38,615 nt of DNA from an uncultured Saprospiraceae bacterium. GTDB taxonomy: Bacteria; Bacteroidota; Bacteroidia; Chitinophagales; Saprospiraceae. Location of the stretch: positions 1 to 38,615 of the forward strand of contig CALCMJ010000139.1 in NCBI GenBank assembly GCA_937967615.1, read 5' to 3'. The notes below the pieces were generated by a model. It was not told the origin of the DNA. It worked only from the letters and a program-made list of their open reading frames with translations, and did not search any database. Of the stretch, positions 24,641 to 33,738 are shown piece after piece (position 1 is the stretch's first letter; each line of letters opens with the position of its first letter). A program made the translations under genes and the position numbers.

Positions 24641-25867
24641 TTAGTCAGATTTAATAGCTTCCACTGGATTAATACGTGCTGCCTGTATGGCAGGGATTAA
24701 TCCAGCTAGGGTACCGGTTATTATTAATACAAGTAGAGCAATGATTACCATCCCAAGATTGACCTGCGGATTTCTGAAATATTCAGACTCCACACCTGAA
24801 GCCGCATAGATAAGTCCTATTCCCAGAAGCAAACCTATATATCCTGCTACTGAAGTAATAAAAATAGATTCTTGCATGATCATATTTACAATACTTCCTG
24901 GTGTCGCACCTATCGCTTTTCTTATTCCTATTTCCTTAGTTCGATCTTTTACAATTATCAACATAATATTACTAATACCTATCACGCCTGCTAGGATACT
25001 GAAAATGCCTACTAACCAAGTAAGACCACGGATGGCACCCATCAGCCCCATTATTTGTTGAAACTCTTCTGCAAGGTTGAAAATGCGTACTGCACGTTCA
25101 TCTGATGGATCAAAATTCTTATTCCTTGCTAATGTGTTATGAATCTTACTCTCTAAGACCTGCATTTCTCTTAGTCCTAAATTGCCACCAGAAACCATCA
25201 ATTGATGAAGTTGTGTGCCTCCTGAATACACTTTCTGAGCAGTTGTTACTGGAATGAAAATATTACGCATCTCATCATCGCCTCCTGAGTCTTTGAAAAC
25301 TCCTACAACTTTGTAAATCGTTCCTCCTATGTTTATTTGTTTGCCTAAGGATTCCTCTTTACCAAATAAATCATCACGCACTATTTTACCTATGACAGCT
25401 ACCTTTGAAAATGCGTCTAGATCTTTGTCCAAAATATATCTCCCTTCTAACATCACAGAATTTTCTATCGTCTGATGTCCTGGATGCACGCCACGTGTGC
25501 TGAACGACATGTTCTTGTCTTTATAAGTGACCGTCTGGCTTCCGCTTACATAAAATCTACCTGATATTTCATCTATTTCTGGAAACTGATCCCTAAGTAA
25601 ATCGTAGTCACTATTATCAAATTGGATGTTGCGCCCTTCTTTCAATCCTTTATAGGGCATAGAAGTTTTTCCTGCACGTATCCATAAACTATTTATAGCA
25701 TCGTCTCTGAAATCATGTTCTATTCCGTTTTGTAATCCCTGACCCATACCCAATAATGCGACGAGCATAAATATTCCCCATGCCACTCCAAAAGCAGTCA
25801 GCGCAGTCCGCAGTTTATGCCTGCGTATAGAGGTAAATATTTCTTGCCACTTATCTACATCAATCAT
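24641..25867 (-). CDS. MacB-type ABC transporter permease 1
   Basis: A 408-residue protein with the same MacB_PCD-FtsX layout: first helix at ~19-42 (LRTALTAFGVAWGIFMLVALLG), periplasmic domain to ~265, then three helices containing TKEIGIRKAIGATPGSIVNMIM and ending IPAIQAARINPVEAIKSD. It begins at the ATG overlapping the ATPase stop (ATGA, 25864-25867). Divergence from permease 2 is greatest in the periplasmic domain, which recognises substrate or adaptor. Confidence 0.92.
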   Translation of the reverse strand: MIDVDKWQEIFTSIRRHKLRTALTAFGVAWGIFMLVALLGMGQGLQNGIEHDFRDDAINSLWIRAGKTSMPYKGLKEGRNIQFDNSDYDLLRDQFPEIDEISGRFYVSGSQTVTYKDKNMSFSTRGVHPGHQTIENSVMLEGRYILDKDLDAFSKVAVIGKIVRDDLFGKEESLGKQINIGGTIYKVVGVFKDSGGDDEMRNIFIPVTTAQKVYSGGTQLHQLMVSGGNLGLREMQVLESKIHNTLARNKNFDPSDERAVRIFNLAEEFQQIMGLMGAIRGLTWLVGIFSILAGVIGISNIMLIIVKDRTKEIGIRKAIGATPGSIVNMIMQESIFITSVAGYIGLLLGIGLIYAASGVESEYFRNPQVNLGMVIIALLVLIITGTLAGLIPAIQAARINPVEAIKSD

Positions 25868-26529
25868 GAGGATTCTATTATTCCATCACGTAATCGTATA
25901 ACGCGATTTGTCATTCTTGAAATTTCATCTTCGTGTGTTACTATCAAAACTGTTATACCTTGCTTATTTACTTTTTTGAAAATATTCATGACGTCTTCAG
26001 ATGTCTTTGAATCCAATGCCCCCGTAGGCTCATCTGCCAGTATAACTTTAGGCTTACTTATTAACGATCGTGCAATTGCAACTCTTTGTTGCTGGCCTCC
26101 AGACATCTGGTTAGGGTAGTGGTCTGCCCAGTCTAGCAAGCCCACCTGATCTAGATATTCCAATGCGAGCTCCTGCCGTTCCTTTCTGTCCACCTTTTGA
26201 TAATACAAAGGCAGAGCAACATTTTCTTTCGCAGTTTTAAAAGCAAGTAAATTAAAGGATTGAAAAACAAATCCAAGCAGATGGTTGCGGTAGTGCGCCT
26301 CCTGTTTTTGACTTAGATTCTTAATCAGATGACCGTCTAAAAAATATTCCCCTTCATCATATTTATCTAAAATCCCTAAAATATTTAGCATCGTAGATTT
26401 CCCGGAACCTGATGAACCCATGATAGAAACAAAATCACCTTCCTTGATGTCAATGTCAATTCCCTTCAACACATGCAAGGAATTATAATCAGTCTGATAA
26501 GACTTATGTATGGCTTTAAGTTGAATCAT
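25864..26529 (-). CDS. ABC transporter ATP-binding protein (MacB/LolD-like)
   Basis: A 221-residue nucleotide-binding domain: Walker A GSSGSGKST at residues 38-46, Q-loop FQSFNLL near 89-95, signature MSGGQQQR at 142-149 (Met in place of the usual Leu), Walker B VILADEP at 162-168, D-loop GALDS, and switch His199. It powers the two following permeases. It is the first gene of the operon, and its stop overlaps the next start. The upstream gap is AT-rich, and no exact -7 box was identified. Confidence 0.95.
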   Translation of the reverse strand: MIQLKAIHKSYQTDYNSLHVLKGIDIDIKEGDFVSIMGSSGSGKSTMLNILGILDKYDEGEYFLDGHLIKNLSQKQEAHYRNHLLGFVFQSFNLLAFKTAKENVALPLYYQKVDRKERQELALEYLDQVGLLDWADHYPNQMSGGQQQRVAIARSLISKPKVILADEPTGALDSKTSEDVMNIFKKVNKQGITVLIVTHEDEISRMTNRVIRLRDGIIESS

Positions 26530-26669
26530 CGTCTGTTAGTAAACGTCCTAAATCTAATTTACTTATGGTGAATAGACGCAATATTTAGATAGAAGGTTGC
26601 ATATTATGGACAGAATTCCATAGACATACCTCCTTAGACGACCAATAAATCTTGTTTCTAGAAGTATTG

Positions 26670-26780
26670 TTGGGGCGTGTCCATCTTGCTTCGCAAGATG
26701 GCCGGAGTATTCCAGGCTCCCTGCTCGGTCGGTCCTGACCTCTGGTCACGACTAAACCCTACATGTTCCTCACGCATGAA
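26670..26780 (+). repeat. GGGCGTGyCC-type intergenic element (copy 2)
   Basis: A GC-rich island in the 362-bp gap between the ABC operon and the metalloprotease gene. It reads GGGGCGTGTCC at 26672-26682, a 9-bp hairpin CCATCTTGC-TTC-GCAAGATGG (26681-26701), GGCCGG, then GGTCGGTCC, TAAACCCTACATG and CTCACGCA. Head, middle and tail motifs recur in the same order on the minus strand at 11225-11335, and AAACCCTAC also opens the element at 9354. The rest of the gap is AT-rich and shows no gene. Confidence 0.6.
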
Positions 26781-26891
26781 AGCGCAGATAGGTCTCTCAA
26801 GAAAAACTAAAAAATATTAACTTAAATTCCTGCTAGCACAAAGCTCCTCACTTCTTTTTTTGATAGATATTACATTAACTCTGAAAAAGAA

Positions 26892-29800
26892 TTAATAGAC
26901 AATTACTCTTATAACTTGACTTTGTTCTCCACTTCTAAGGATCATAAAATACGTCCCACCTACCGCTTCCGAAAATGCAATAGGCTTAAGGTTTTTTCCT
27001 GACTTTAGATTTAAGTTTTTCTGTTGTACGTTTTGTCCCAGTACATTATATATACTCAATTCTGCACTTGCAGAATTCTTTGCTTGTATTGAAAGAACAA
27101 ATTCTCCAGAATTCGGATTAGGATATACCTGTAAGTCGTTTATAAAGTCTATTCCATTTACAGAAGTACTCTCAGAAATCTCTATCTCCTCTTGCCATAT
27201 CTGGGTTCCACAAGCATTCGTCGCACTCAGCGTTATTAAGTAAGTACCAGCTTCTTCAAAACTATGTGAAGGACTTTCTAAAACAGATGTGTTCCCATCT
27301 CCAAAATCCCAACTGTAACTTGTTGCCCCAAATGATGTGTTTGTAAATTCATAATCTAGTTCTGTGATGGAAGTAAACTGAAAACTTGCAGTAGGAAGGT
27401 CGTCAGTAATAATAAAATCAGACATTTCTAAAGTATCATTTCCAGAGCCTGATGTGACAATTAAAGTGACATCATACTCGCCAGTCATTTCATAGACTAC
27501 AGTAGGGGATGCCTCTGTAGAAGTCTCAGGTGTCCCTCCTGGAAATCTCCAATCCCATGCAGTCACATTACTTGAGGAATTATCTGTAAACATTACAGAA
27601 AGCGGAATGCAACCTGACGTTATGCTCGCAGAATATCCGGCCACTGGAATACTGCTCAGAAGAATTGTCTTAACAAATTCTGTTGTACCACATTCGTTTG
27701 TTACACGCAAGGAAACTTCATAGCTACCTTCATCATCATAACTATGCGTTGGGTTTTCTAGGACAGAATTATTTCCATCTCCAAAGTCCCAGCTATACGT
27801 ATCGCCTAATATGCTTGTATTTGTAAAAATCACCGTATTCATATCTGCAACAGAAGTAAACTCTGCAACAGGTAGATCGTTGACTGTTATTATATCATCT
27901 ATTTCTAATGCATTACTACCACCTGGATTACTTACCTCCAGTTGGACAGAATATCTACCAGCCTCAGTATACGTTACACTTGGATTTTCTTCTGTACTTG
28001 TCGCTGGAGTCCCTCCCGGGAAAGACCAAGACCAATCCGTTACATTGTCAGAAGATGTATTCGTCATCTGCACAGTAAAATCCGCACAACCTTCCTCTTG
28101 ATCAATTGTAAAGTTTGCAATAGGAGCTGAAAATAAATTTATGGTTTGACTCACCTCTCCTTCTCCGCAAGAGCTGGAAACATACAGTTCAACAACATAA
28201 ATTCCTTCTTCTACATAAGTATGTGTGCTCGTAAGTCCAGTTGCCATGTTTCCGTCTCCTAATACCCAAGTATATTCTGTACCTATGTTGTCTACCTCTG
28301 TCGCTTCAAGATCTACTGTTAATCCATTTTGGTTTACTATAAAATCAGCATCAGGAACACCATATACTTGCACGGCATCACTAATAGTTTGTGTGTCATC
28401 ACCTATGGTATTTGTTACTGTAAGGCTAACATCATATACGCCAGGCGTTTGATATTCCACAATCACATTTTGCTCATCAGATGTTGCTGGACTACCTCCT
28501 TCAAAAACCCATGAGAAATTATCAGTAGGATCAGCGTTAGGGGCAGAATAAGCCACTGTCTCACCTGTACACAATTGTTCAATGTTATATTCTATTGTCG
28601 CCATTGGCGCACCTGTAACATCTACTTGTTTTGTTATCTCTGCAGTCCCACAGTTTTCACTTTCAATAATTAAGCTGACTTCATAGATACCACCAGCCGC
28701 ATACGTATGACTTGGATTTTGTGCATTTGAATTATTGCCGTCACCAAAATCCCAAGCATGACTTGTACTGCCACTTGATAAGTCTGTAAATTCTACTTCT
28801 AATGCCGTAACGTCAAAAGAAAAATCAGCAATAGGAGAGGCCTCTACAGATATTAGGTTGTTCTCCAATAATTCATCTGACCCATTTGCATTTGTTACAA
28901 CTAAGGATACATCATAAACTCCAGGGATGTCATAACTAACGATAGGATTCTCTTCAGTTGAACTGGCAGGAGTACCACCTTCAAAGGTCCAAAGAAAATC
29001 TTCAGTATTACTTGAGCTGCTATTTGTGTATGTCACTATTAATGGGCTACATCCGTTGGAAAAGTCTAGATCAAATCCTGCAAATGGTGGTAAAAAATGT
29101 TCCACTACTTTTTGTACCTCAAATGTTCCGCAATCACTTTCTACTGTTAGTGTCACTGTAAAAATACCATCTTCCGTATATTCATGAAGTGGATTTTCTG
29201 CACTACTAAAATTCCCATCACCGAAATCCCATAAAAAAGAATTTACAGATTGATTTGTCTCATTTGTAAACTCAATAAAGAGACCTACAAACTCAAAATC
29301 GAAATCTGGAATTGGGGGCTCCTGTACTTGTATCACTTCAAACAAAGTAAATTCGTCTGTGCCATTTGCATTTGTTGCAATCAGAGTCACATCATAAAAT
29401 CCAGCTTCATCATAGATGACAAAAGGATCTTCCTCGGTAGAGAAGTCTGGTGTTCCTCCTGGAAAAGACCATTCATAACTTACAGGGTCATTAAAGGATT
29501 GGTTTGTAAATTGCACCTGAGAAGGAGCACATGCATCAAACTGTGTCACCGTAAAGTCAGCAACTGGTGGTGGACCATCATTTCCTCCTCCCAAAGCACA
29601 CTCATCTCCTGTGACACATCCAGCTCCTATATATTTATTAAATAATAGATCGCCAGGCAAAGGACCAAATCCATTATTAAAATTGATTCCAACACCTCCT
29701 ACTAAATGGCAGTAACTCATAATTGTTCCACTACTGGGTAGTATTGGATTATTTTCATTGTAACAGGAAGTTTCATATCCAGCAACAGGCCCACAATCAT

Positions 29801-30929
29801 CTATTTGCGTTCCATTGCCATTCCATACGCAGGAGTGCGTATGGGAACTCCCTATGTTATGTCCTAATTCATGCGCAACAACCATAACATTCCAAGAAAA
29901 GATAGGAAACGGAACTACATTTGATGACATTGCCCCACTTACTCCGTAGGGTCCAAACGCGCCACCTCCATTCGTTGCACATAAGACATTTAACCATGCG
30001 ATACCTCCGCCAACTGATCTAGTTGAGAAAAGATGTGCTAATCTACCTTCATAGTCATTCCCTATAACGGTTCCCATCATATCCAGCATATCACCTGTGC
30101 TCCCCTGGCTTGCATAAGGATCAGTAACATCATAAACTAATATGCTTGAAACAGCCATTGGAACGCCTTCATTATCATAAAGTATTTCTACCTCATTCAT
30201 TACTGCGAGCGCCCAATCTTCAGTATTGCTCACAGAGGATCCGTTTTTTATAAAACTATCAAAATCACACTCTATATATACTTCTATACAATCACCACTA
30301 GATCTTTGTGCAGCCTCATCATTTACCACAACGTTATCTGGTAACTCTAGGTCATCCGTACTACATCCTGTATCCTGTGTATGTTTTGAGTCGGCAACAC
30401 GATATGCCGCATATAAATTTTCGTTGATCTTATTTATTTCTAAGTTTCCACTCGCGTCAGCAATTGTCATGCGTACACTGTTTGTGAGAACTGAAAGACT
30501 TACAATTGAATTGATGTCATCTTTAATGATTCCTCTGTAAAAAACAGATTTTGATTTTATAGTGCTTGCTCCTGAAGCCGTTTTGACTTTATAAGAAGGA
30601 GTAGTCACATCTTTCTTGTAGAGTTGTACCTGATAATTTTTCCCTTCTAATGGAATTTCCAGTAAAAGTGTATTTGGTCTTTTTGTTTTTAGTTCTTCAA
30701 CTAAGAATTCATCTATCTGTAGGTAATCCGCTTTATTTACAAAATCCTTCGCATTAGTAGGAATAGAAATATTTCTATTGATTTTAAACATTTGACTAGG
30801 AGCAGTCTCGAATTCACCCTGAATTTCTTGAATTTGATTATAAATATTCTTGGAAGTGTGGGTCTGGCTTAAGGAGAATTGAAGGATAGAAAAGAACAAA
30901 ACGGGCAACGCAATAAATTTCTTGTACAT
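26892..30929 (-). CDS. Giant T9SS-secreted zinc metalloprotease with ten PKD domains
   Basis: A 1345-residue protein. The signal peptide spans residues 1-21 (ending LSLSQ), and a propeptide-like region follows to ~205. A reprolysin-like metzincin domain lies at ~212-440, with HELGHNIGSSH (zinc ligands His353, His357, His363) and the Met-turn at IMSYC (Met404). Then come ten PKD domains at ~454-1253, alternating between a GGTP/GGSP form and a GDGN form, and a type A T9SS sorting domain (~1254-1345; VYPNPNSGEFVLSI ... GGTYFMILRSG). It is probably cell-surface or released and degrades extracellular protein, with the PKD rod extending or binding the catalytic head. It is a single gene. Its start is followed by a clean signal peptide, which supports the choice. 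Confidence 0.93.
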   Translation of the reverse strand: MYKKFIALPVLFFSILQFSLSQTHTSKNIYNQIQEIQGEFETAPSQMFKINRNISIPTNAKDFVNKADYLQIDEFLVEELKTKRPNTLLLEIPLEGKNYQVQLYKKDVTTPSYKVKTASGASTIKSKSVFYRGIIKDDINSIVSLSVLTNSVRMTIADASGNLEINKINENLYAAYRVADSKHTQDTGCSTDDLELPDNVVVNDEAAQRSSGDCIEVYIECDFDSFIKNGSSVSNTEDWALAVMNEVEILYDNEGVPMAVSSILVYDVTDPYASQGSTGDMLDMMGTVIGNDYEGRLAHLFSTRSVGGGIAWLNVLCATNGGGAFGPYGVSGAMSSNVVPFPIFSWNVMVVAHELGHNIGSSHTHSCVWNGNGTQIDDCGPVAGYETSCYNENNPILPSSGTIMSYCHLVGGVGINFNNGFGPLPGDLLFNKYIGAGCVTGDECALGGGNDGPPPVADFTVTQFDACAPSQVQFTNQSFNDPVSYEWSFPGGTPDFSTEEDPFVIYDEAGFYDVTLIATNANGTDEFTLFEVIQVQEPPIPDFDFEFVGLFIEFTNETNQSVNSFLWDFGDGNFSSAENPLHEYTEDGIFTVTLTVESDCGTFEVQKVVEHFLPPFAGFDLDFSNGCSPLIVTYTNSSSSNTEDFLWTFEGGTPASSTEENPIVSYDIPGVYDVSLVVTNANGSDELLENNLISVEASPIADFSFDVTALEVEFTDLSSGSTSHAWDFGDGNNSNAQNPSHTYAAGGIYEVSLIIESENCGTAEITKQVDVTGAPMATIEYNIEQLCTGETVAYSAPNADPTDNFSWVFEGGSPATSDEQNVIVEYQTPGVYDVSLTVTNTIGDDTQTISDAVQVYGVPDADFIVNQNGLTVDLEATEVDNIGTEYTWVLGDGNMATGLTSTHTYVEEGIYVVELYVSSSCGEGEVSQTINLFSAPIANFTIDQEEGCADFTVQMTNTSSDNVTDWSWSFPGGTPATSTEENPSVTYTEAGRYSVQLEVSNPGGSNALEIDDIITVNDLPVAEFTSVADMNTVIFTNTSILGDTYSWDFGDGNNSVLENPTHSYDDEGSYEVSLRVTNECGTTEFVKTILLSSIPVAGYSASITSGCIPLSVMFTDNSSSNVTAWDWRFPGGTPETSTEASPTVVYEMTGEYDVTLIVTSGSGNDTLEMSDFIITDDLPTASFQFTSITELDYEFTNTSFGATSYSWDFGDGNTSVLESPSHSFEEAGTYLITLSATNACGTQIWQEEIEISESTSVNGIDFINDLQVYPNPNSGEFVLSIQAKNSASAELSIYNVLGQNVQQKNLNLKSGKNLKPIAFSEAVGGTYFMILRSGEQSQVIRVIVY

Positions 30930-31132
30930 ACAGCTCTTTTAAAAGTTGTTTAAATGGTTAATGGGCTTGGGTGACTTGTTTAGGGAAATTCGTAATGAGA
31001 TCGAAATTTAAGCAATTTATTGAGTTTTTTGAGAAGCAATACTTGCTTTTTTTGCTGAGAAGTGTGTTCTAGAAGACGAAAGACGAATTCTTGATGTCAA
31101 ATCTTAAATTCCAACACCCTTTCTTTCTACGG

Positions 31133-31927
31133 CTACAAATCAATAGTGCCTTCTAAGTATTTGACTCCCTTGCCGCTTATGTAGACTCTTTCCCCATTCA
31201 GTTTGCAAAAAAGCTTGCCACCGCGCTCTGATAATTGCAATGCTTTCAGTTCAGACTTGTTTAATCTTTTTGACCAAAAAGGAATCAATGTACAGTGTGC
31301 TGATCCAGTTACTGGATCTTCAAAAATACTAGCCTGTGGAGTAAAAAACCTGGAAACAAAATCAACATCCCTATTATCTCCAGGTGCAGTAACTACAATA
31401 CCACCAGGATCCAAATTTATTTGATTAAGAACAGCAATATTGGCTTTGATATTTTTTATATCCTCTTCACTATCATATACTAGAAGATAGTCCCTTGCTT
31501 TCCATACCTCCCTAGGTTGGAGACTTAATCCTTGACTGATTATATCAGGAAGTTCAGAGCGCTCAGGTGGTCTTGATGGAAAATCTAGCTCAAATAGATC
31601 ATCTTTCTTTTTAACTGTGAGCTCTCCACTTCGCGTATTAAATTTTATTTCTTCTCCTGGATGTCCCAGTTCTTCAAAAAGGACAAAAGCGGAAGCCAAA
31701 GTTGCATGGCCACACAAATCCATTTCAAATTCAGGGGTAAACCATCGTAAGTGAAACTGATTTTCAGTCTGCTGAACAAAGAAGGCGGTTTCTGCAAGAT
31801 TATTTTCCTTAGCTATTTCTTGTAAAAGCGTATCATCTAGCCAATTGTCTAAAGGACAAACTGCTGCAGGATTGCCTTTAAACAAAGTATCTGTAAATGC
31901 GTCTATTTGAAATATTTTTATTTTCAT
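31133..31927 (-). CDS. PhzF family isomerase-like protein
   Basis: The start is taken at the ATG at 31927 (MKIKIFQIDAFTDTLFKGNP), giving 264 residues. The frame is open to 32089, but that part overlaps the divergent gene and is not family-like. PhzF hallmarks: NNLAETAFFV near residue 43 with the catalytic Glu, RWFTPEFEMDLCGHATLASAF near 60-80, and DPVTGSAHC near 211. The fold is diaminopimelate-epimerase-like. Family members isomerise small acids; only a few make phenazines, and no phenazine genes are present here. It is divergent from the DUF1415 gene with 31 bp between start codons. Confidence 0.92.
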   Translation of the reverse strand: MKIKIFQIDAFTDTLFKGNPAAVCPLDNWLDDTLLQEIAKENNLAETAFFVQQTENQFHLRWFTPEFEMDLCGHATLASAFVLFEELGHPGEEIKFNTRSGELTVKKKDDLFELDFPSRPPERSELPDIISQGLSLQPREVWKARDYLLVYDSEEDIKNIKANIAVLNQINLDPGGIVVTAPGDNRDVDFVSRFFTPQASIFEDPVTGSAHCTLIPFWSKRLNKSELKALQLSERGGKLFCKLNGERVYISGKGVKYLEGTIDL

Positions 31928-31958
31928 GTAGAATCGTTTATTTGCACTAAATGAATAT

Positions 31959-32438
31959 ATGCAAAACCCTATTTCTCTAACAAAAAAATGGATAGCAGAG
32001 TTTGTCATTTTCCATTCTCTCTGTCCCTTTGCTAAGATACCCTTTGAAAAGGATAATATCCTGTATAAAGAAATTGAAAATCCTGACATTCAAATGGTTT
32101 TAAGTTGCTTGCATGAAACAGTAGTCACTCTTGATCCGTATTCCAATGCATTCTTAATTTTACCCCCATCTAGCTTTGATGAATATCTAGATATATTTTA
32201 CAAAGCTGAATTGTATCTAGAAGAAACGGAGTTAAATACAGATTTCCAACTCGCAAGCTTTCATCCTGAATATCAATTTGAAGGATATGATATTGCCGAT
32301 AAACGAAATTGGACGAATAGATCTCCCTTTCCTATGTTACATATACTAAGAGTCAAAGAAATGGAAGATGCCATAGAAAGTTTTGGTGATACATCAAAGG
32401 TGTTTATAGAAAATGAAAAGAAAATGAGATTGTTATGA
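31959..32438 (+). CDS. DUF1415 family protein
   Basis: A 159-residue protein matching the DUF1415 pattern: an N-terminal TKKWIAEFVIF followed by LCPFAK (Cys22), LILPPSSFDEYLDIFYKAELYLEE in the middle, and QLASFHPEYQFEG, NRSPFPMLHILR toward the end. The family is of unknown function and widespread. Cys22, His106 and nearby residues are the most conserved and may be functional. It is divergent from the PhzF gene with a very short gap. Downstream lies a hairpin-rich repeat element. Confidence 0.9.
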   Translation: MQNPISLTKKWIAEFVIFHSLCPFAKIPFEKDNILYKEIENPDIQMVLSCLHETVVTLDPYSNAFLILPPSSFDEYLDIFYKAELYLEETELNTDFQLASFHPEYQFEGYDIADKRNWTNRSPFPMLHILRVKEMEDAIESFGDTSKVFIENEKKMRLL

Positions 32439-32463
32439 TGATTTTATTCTCTCATAACGAACA

Positions 32464-32590
32464 GTTACTTTTTTTTGCTTGCCCAAAAAAAAGTAACAAA
32501 AAAAAAGGCAGTCTGTCAAATGCTCTCTCGCGATTGCCGTCAGCGCTCCACCCACGTTGTGACAGACAGGCTGGCCCGCTTTATATACGT
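32464..32590. repeat. Hairpin-rich intergenic element
   Basis: Perfect 14-bp inverted repeat GTTACTTTTTTTTG / CAAAAAAAAGTAAC (32464-32477 and 32484-32497, loop CTTGCC), then an A-run, then a second inverted repeat GTCTGTCA / TGACAGAC (32511-32518 and 32560-32567) enclosing a GC-rich loop with CGATTGCCGTCAGCGCTCC. It fills the gap between the DUF1415 and dinB genes. Similar GTTACTTTTTT...AAAAAAGTAAC elements are, from memory, dispersed in many Bacteroidota genomes. No gene is supported here; a 73-codon minus-strand frame across it looks spurious. Confidence 0.65.
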
Positions 32591-32619
32591 TATGCAGAAT
32601 AAAATATTTTGTTAGAATT

Positions 32620-33699
32620 ATGAGAAATCTGCAAATAGAAAATAGAAAAATCATTCATATAGACATGGACGCCTTCTTTGCTTCTGTGGAGCAAAGAGAC
32701 AATCCTGATCTCAGAGGTAAACCCATTGCGGTAGGCGGTGGTGGTAAACGTGGTGTCACAACTACGGCCAGTTATGAAGCAAGAAAATTTGGAGTAGGTT
32801 CTGCGATGCCTGGTTATAAGGTAAGAGAACTCTGTCCTCAAATAATCTTTGTTCCCCCGCGCTTTGAAGTATATAAAGAAGTATCAATAAAGATTAGAGA
32901 AATATTTGCAAGATATACTGATCTTATTGAGCCCCTTTCTTTTGATGAGGCTTTTTTGGATGTTACGGAGAATAAGGTAAACGAACCTATTGCAACTGAT
33001 CTTGCAATGCGCATAAAGAACGATATTAAAAATGAAACCCAGCTTAGCTGTTCTGCAGGTGTATCATATTGCAAGTTCATCGCAAAGATCGCCTCGGATA
33101 TGAATAAGCCTGACGGTCTTACGGTCATTAAGCCCTCGCAGGCGATTGTGTTTTTGGAACAACTGGAAGTAAAGAAATTCTTTGGAGTGGGGAAGGTAAC
33201 TGAGCGCAAGATGGAAGCGATGGGGATACACACGGGGGCAGACCTTAAAAAGTATTCAAAGCTAGACTTAGCCCAGAAATTTGGTAAAACTGGGAGCTTC
33301 TTTTATGATATCGTAAGAGGAATAGATAACAGGCCGGTAAAAGCTGAACGAGTAAGAAAATCTTTAGGAATAGAACAGACATTGGAGAATGATTTAGAAG
33401 AACATCATGAAATTATTGAAGTGCTTGATAAGATCATTGAAGGGTTTTATGCACGCTTACTTAAAGCAGATAATTTTGGACGTACGATTACTCTTAAGCT
33501 AAAGAACAAGGATTTTAAAACGATAACAAGGTCGCGTTCTGAAGATTACTATATCATGCAAAAAGACAAAATCAGAGAAATTGCTTACCAGCTTCTGGAG
33601 CAAGCCTTTAATGACTTTGATGCCCTGCGTCTTATAGGACTTACGGCGAGTAAGTTGCAAAGTGAGGAAGAGGAAGATGGTCAGATAAGCTTGTTTTAG
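32620..33699 (+). CDS. dinB: DNA polymerase IV
   Basis: A 359-residue Y-family polymerase. The palm carries IIHIDMDAFFASVE (Asp15 and Asp17 bind metal) and PLSFDEAFLD (Asp109, Glu110). SAGVSYCKFIAKIASDMNKPDG is the fingers/palm signature, VKKFFGVGKVTERKMEAMG the thumb helix-hairpin-helix, and the little-finger domain covers ~240-340. The extreme C-terminus QISLF is a sliding-clamp-binding motif. It performs error-prone bypass of lesions. It appears to stand alone, with no LexA-like box recognised upstream. The repeat element lies immediately before it. Confidence 0.96.
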   Translation: MRNLQIENRKIIHIDMDAFFASVEQRDNPDLRGKPIAVGGGGKRGVTTTASYEARKFGVGSAMPGYKVRELCPQIIFVPPRFEVYKEVSIKIREIFARYTDLIEPLSFDEAFLDVTENKVNEPIATDLAMRIKNDIKNETQLSCSAGVSYCKFIAKIASDMNKPDGLTVIKPSQAIVFLEQLEVKKFFGVGKVTERKMEAMGIHTGADLKKYSKLDLAQKFGKTGSFFYDIVRGIDNRPVKAERVRKSLGIEQTLENDLEEHHEIIEVLDKIIEGFYARLLKADNFGRTITLKLKNKDFKTITRSRSEDYYIMQKDKIREIAYQLLEQAFNDFDALRLIGLTASKLQSEEEEDGQISLF

Positions 33700-33738
33700 T
33701 TTGCGTTGTCTTTTGTATATTAGATCAAAACTACTTCC

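Noticed and set aside
27171-29570. CRISPR-like or tandem DNA repeat
   Set aside because: The periodicity is at protein level (PKD domains inside one open frame); there are no short identical repeats with spacers.
29250-29645. 131-codon plus-strand frame
   Set aside because: Antisense to the PKD array; no signal or domain.
31928-32089. N-terminal extension of the PhzF protein
   Set aside because: It overlaps the divergent DUF1415 gene, and PhzF homologues begin at the MKIKIFQIDAF segment.
32433-32654. 73-codon minus-strand frame before dinB
   Set aside because: It runs through a hairpin repeat element and into the dinB start; no protein-like character.
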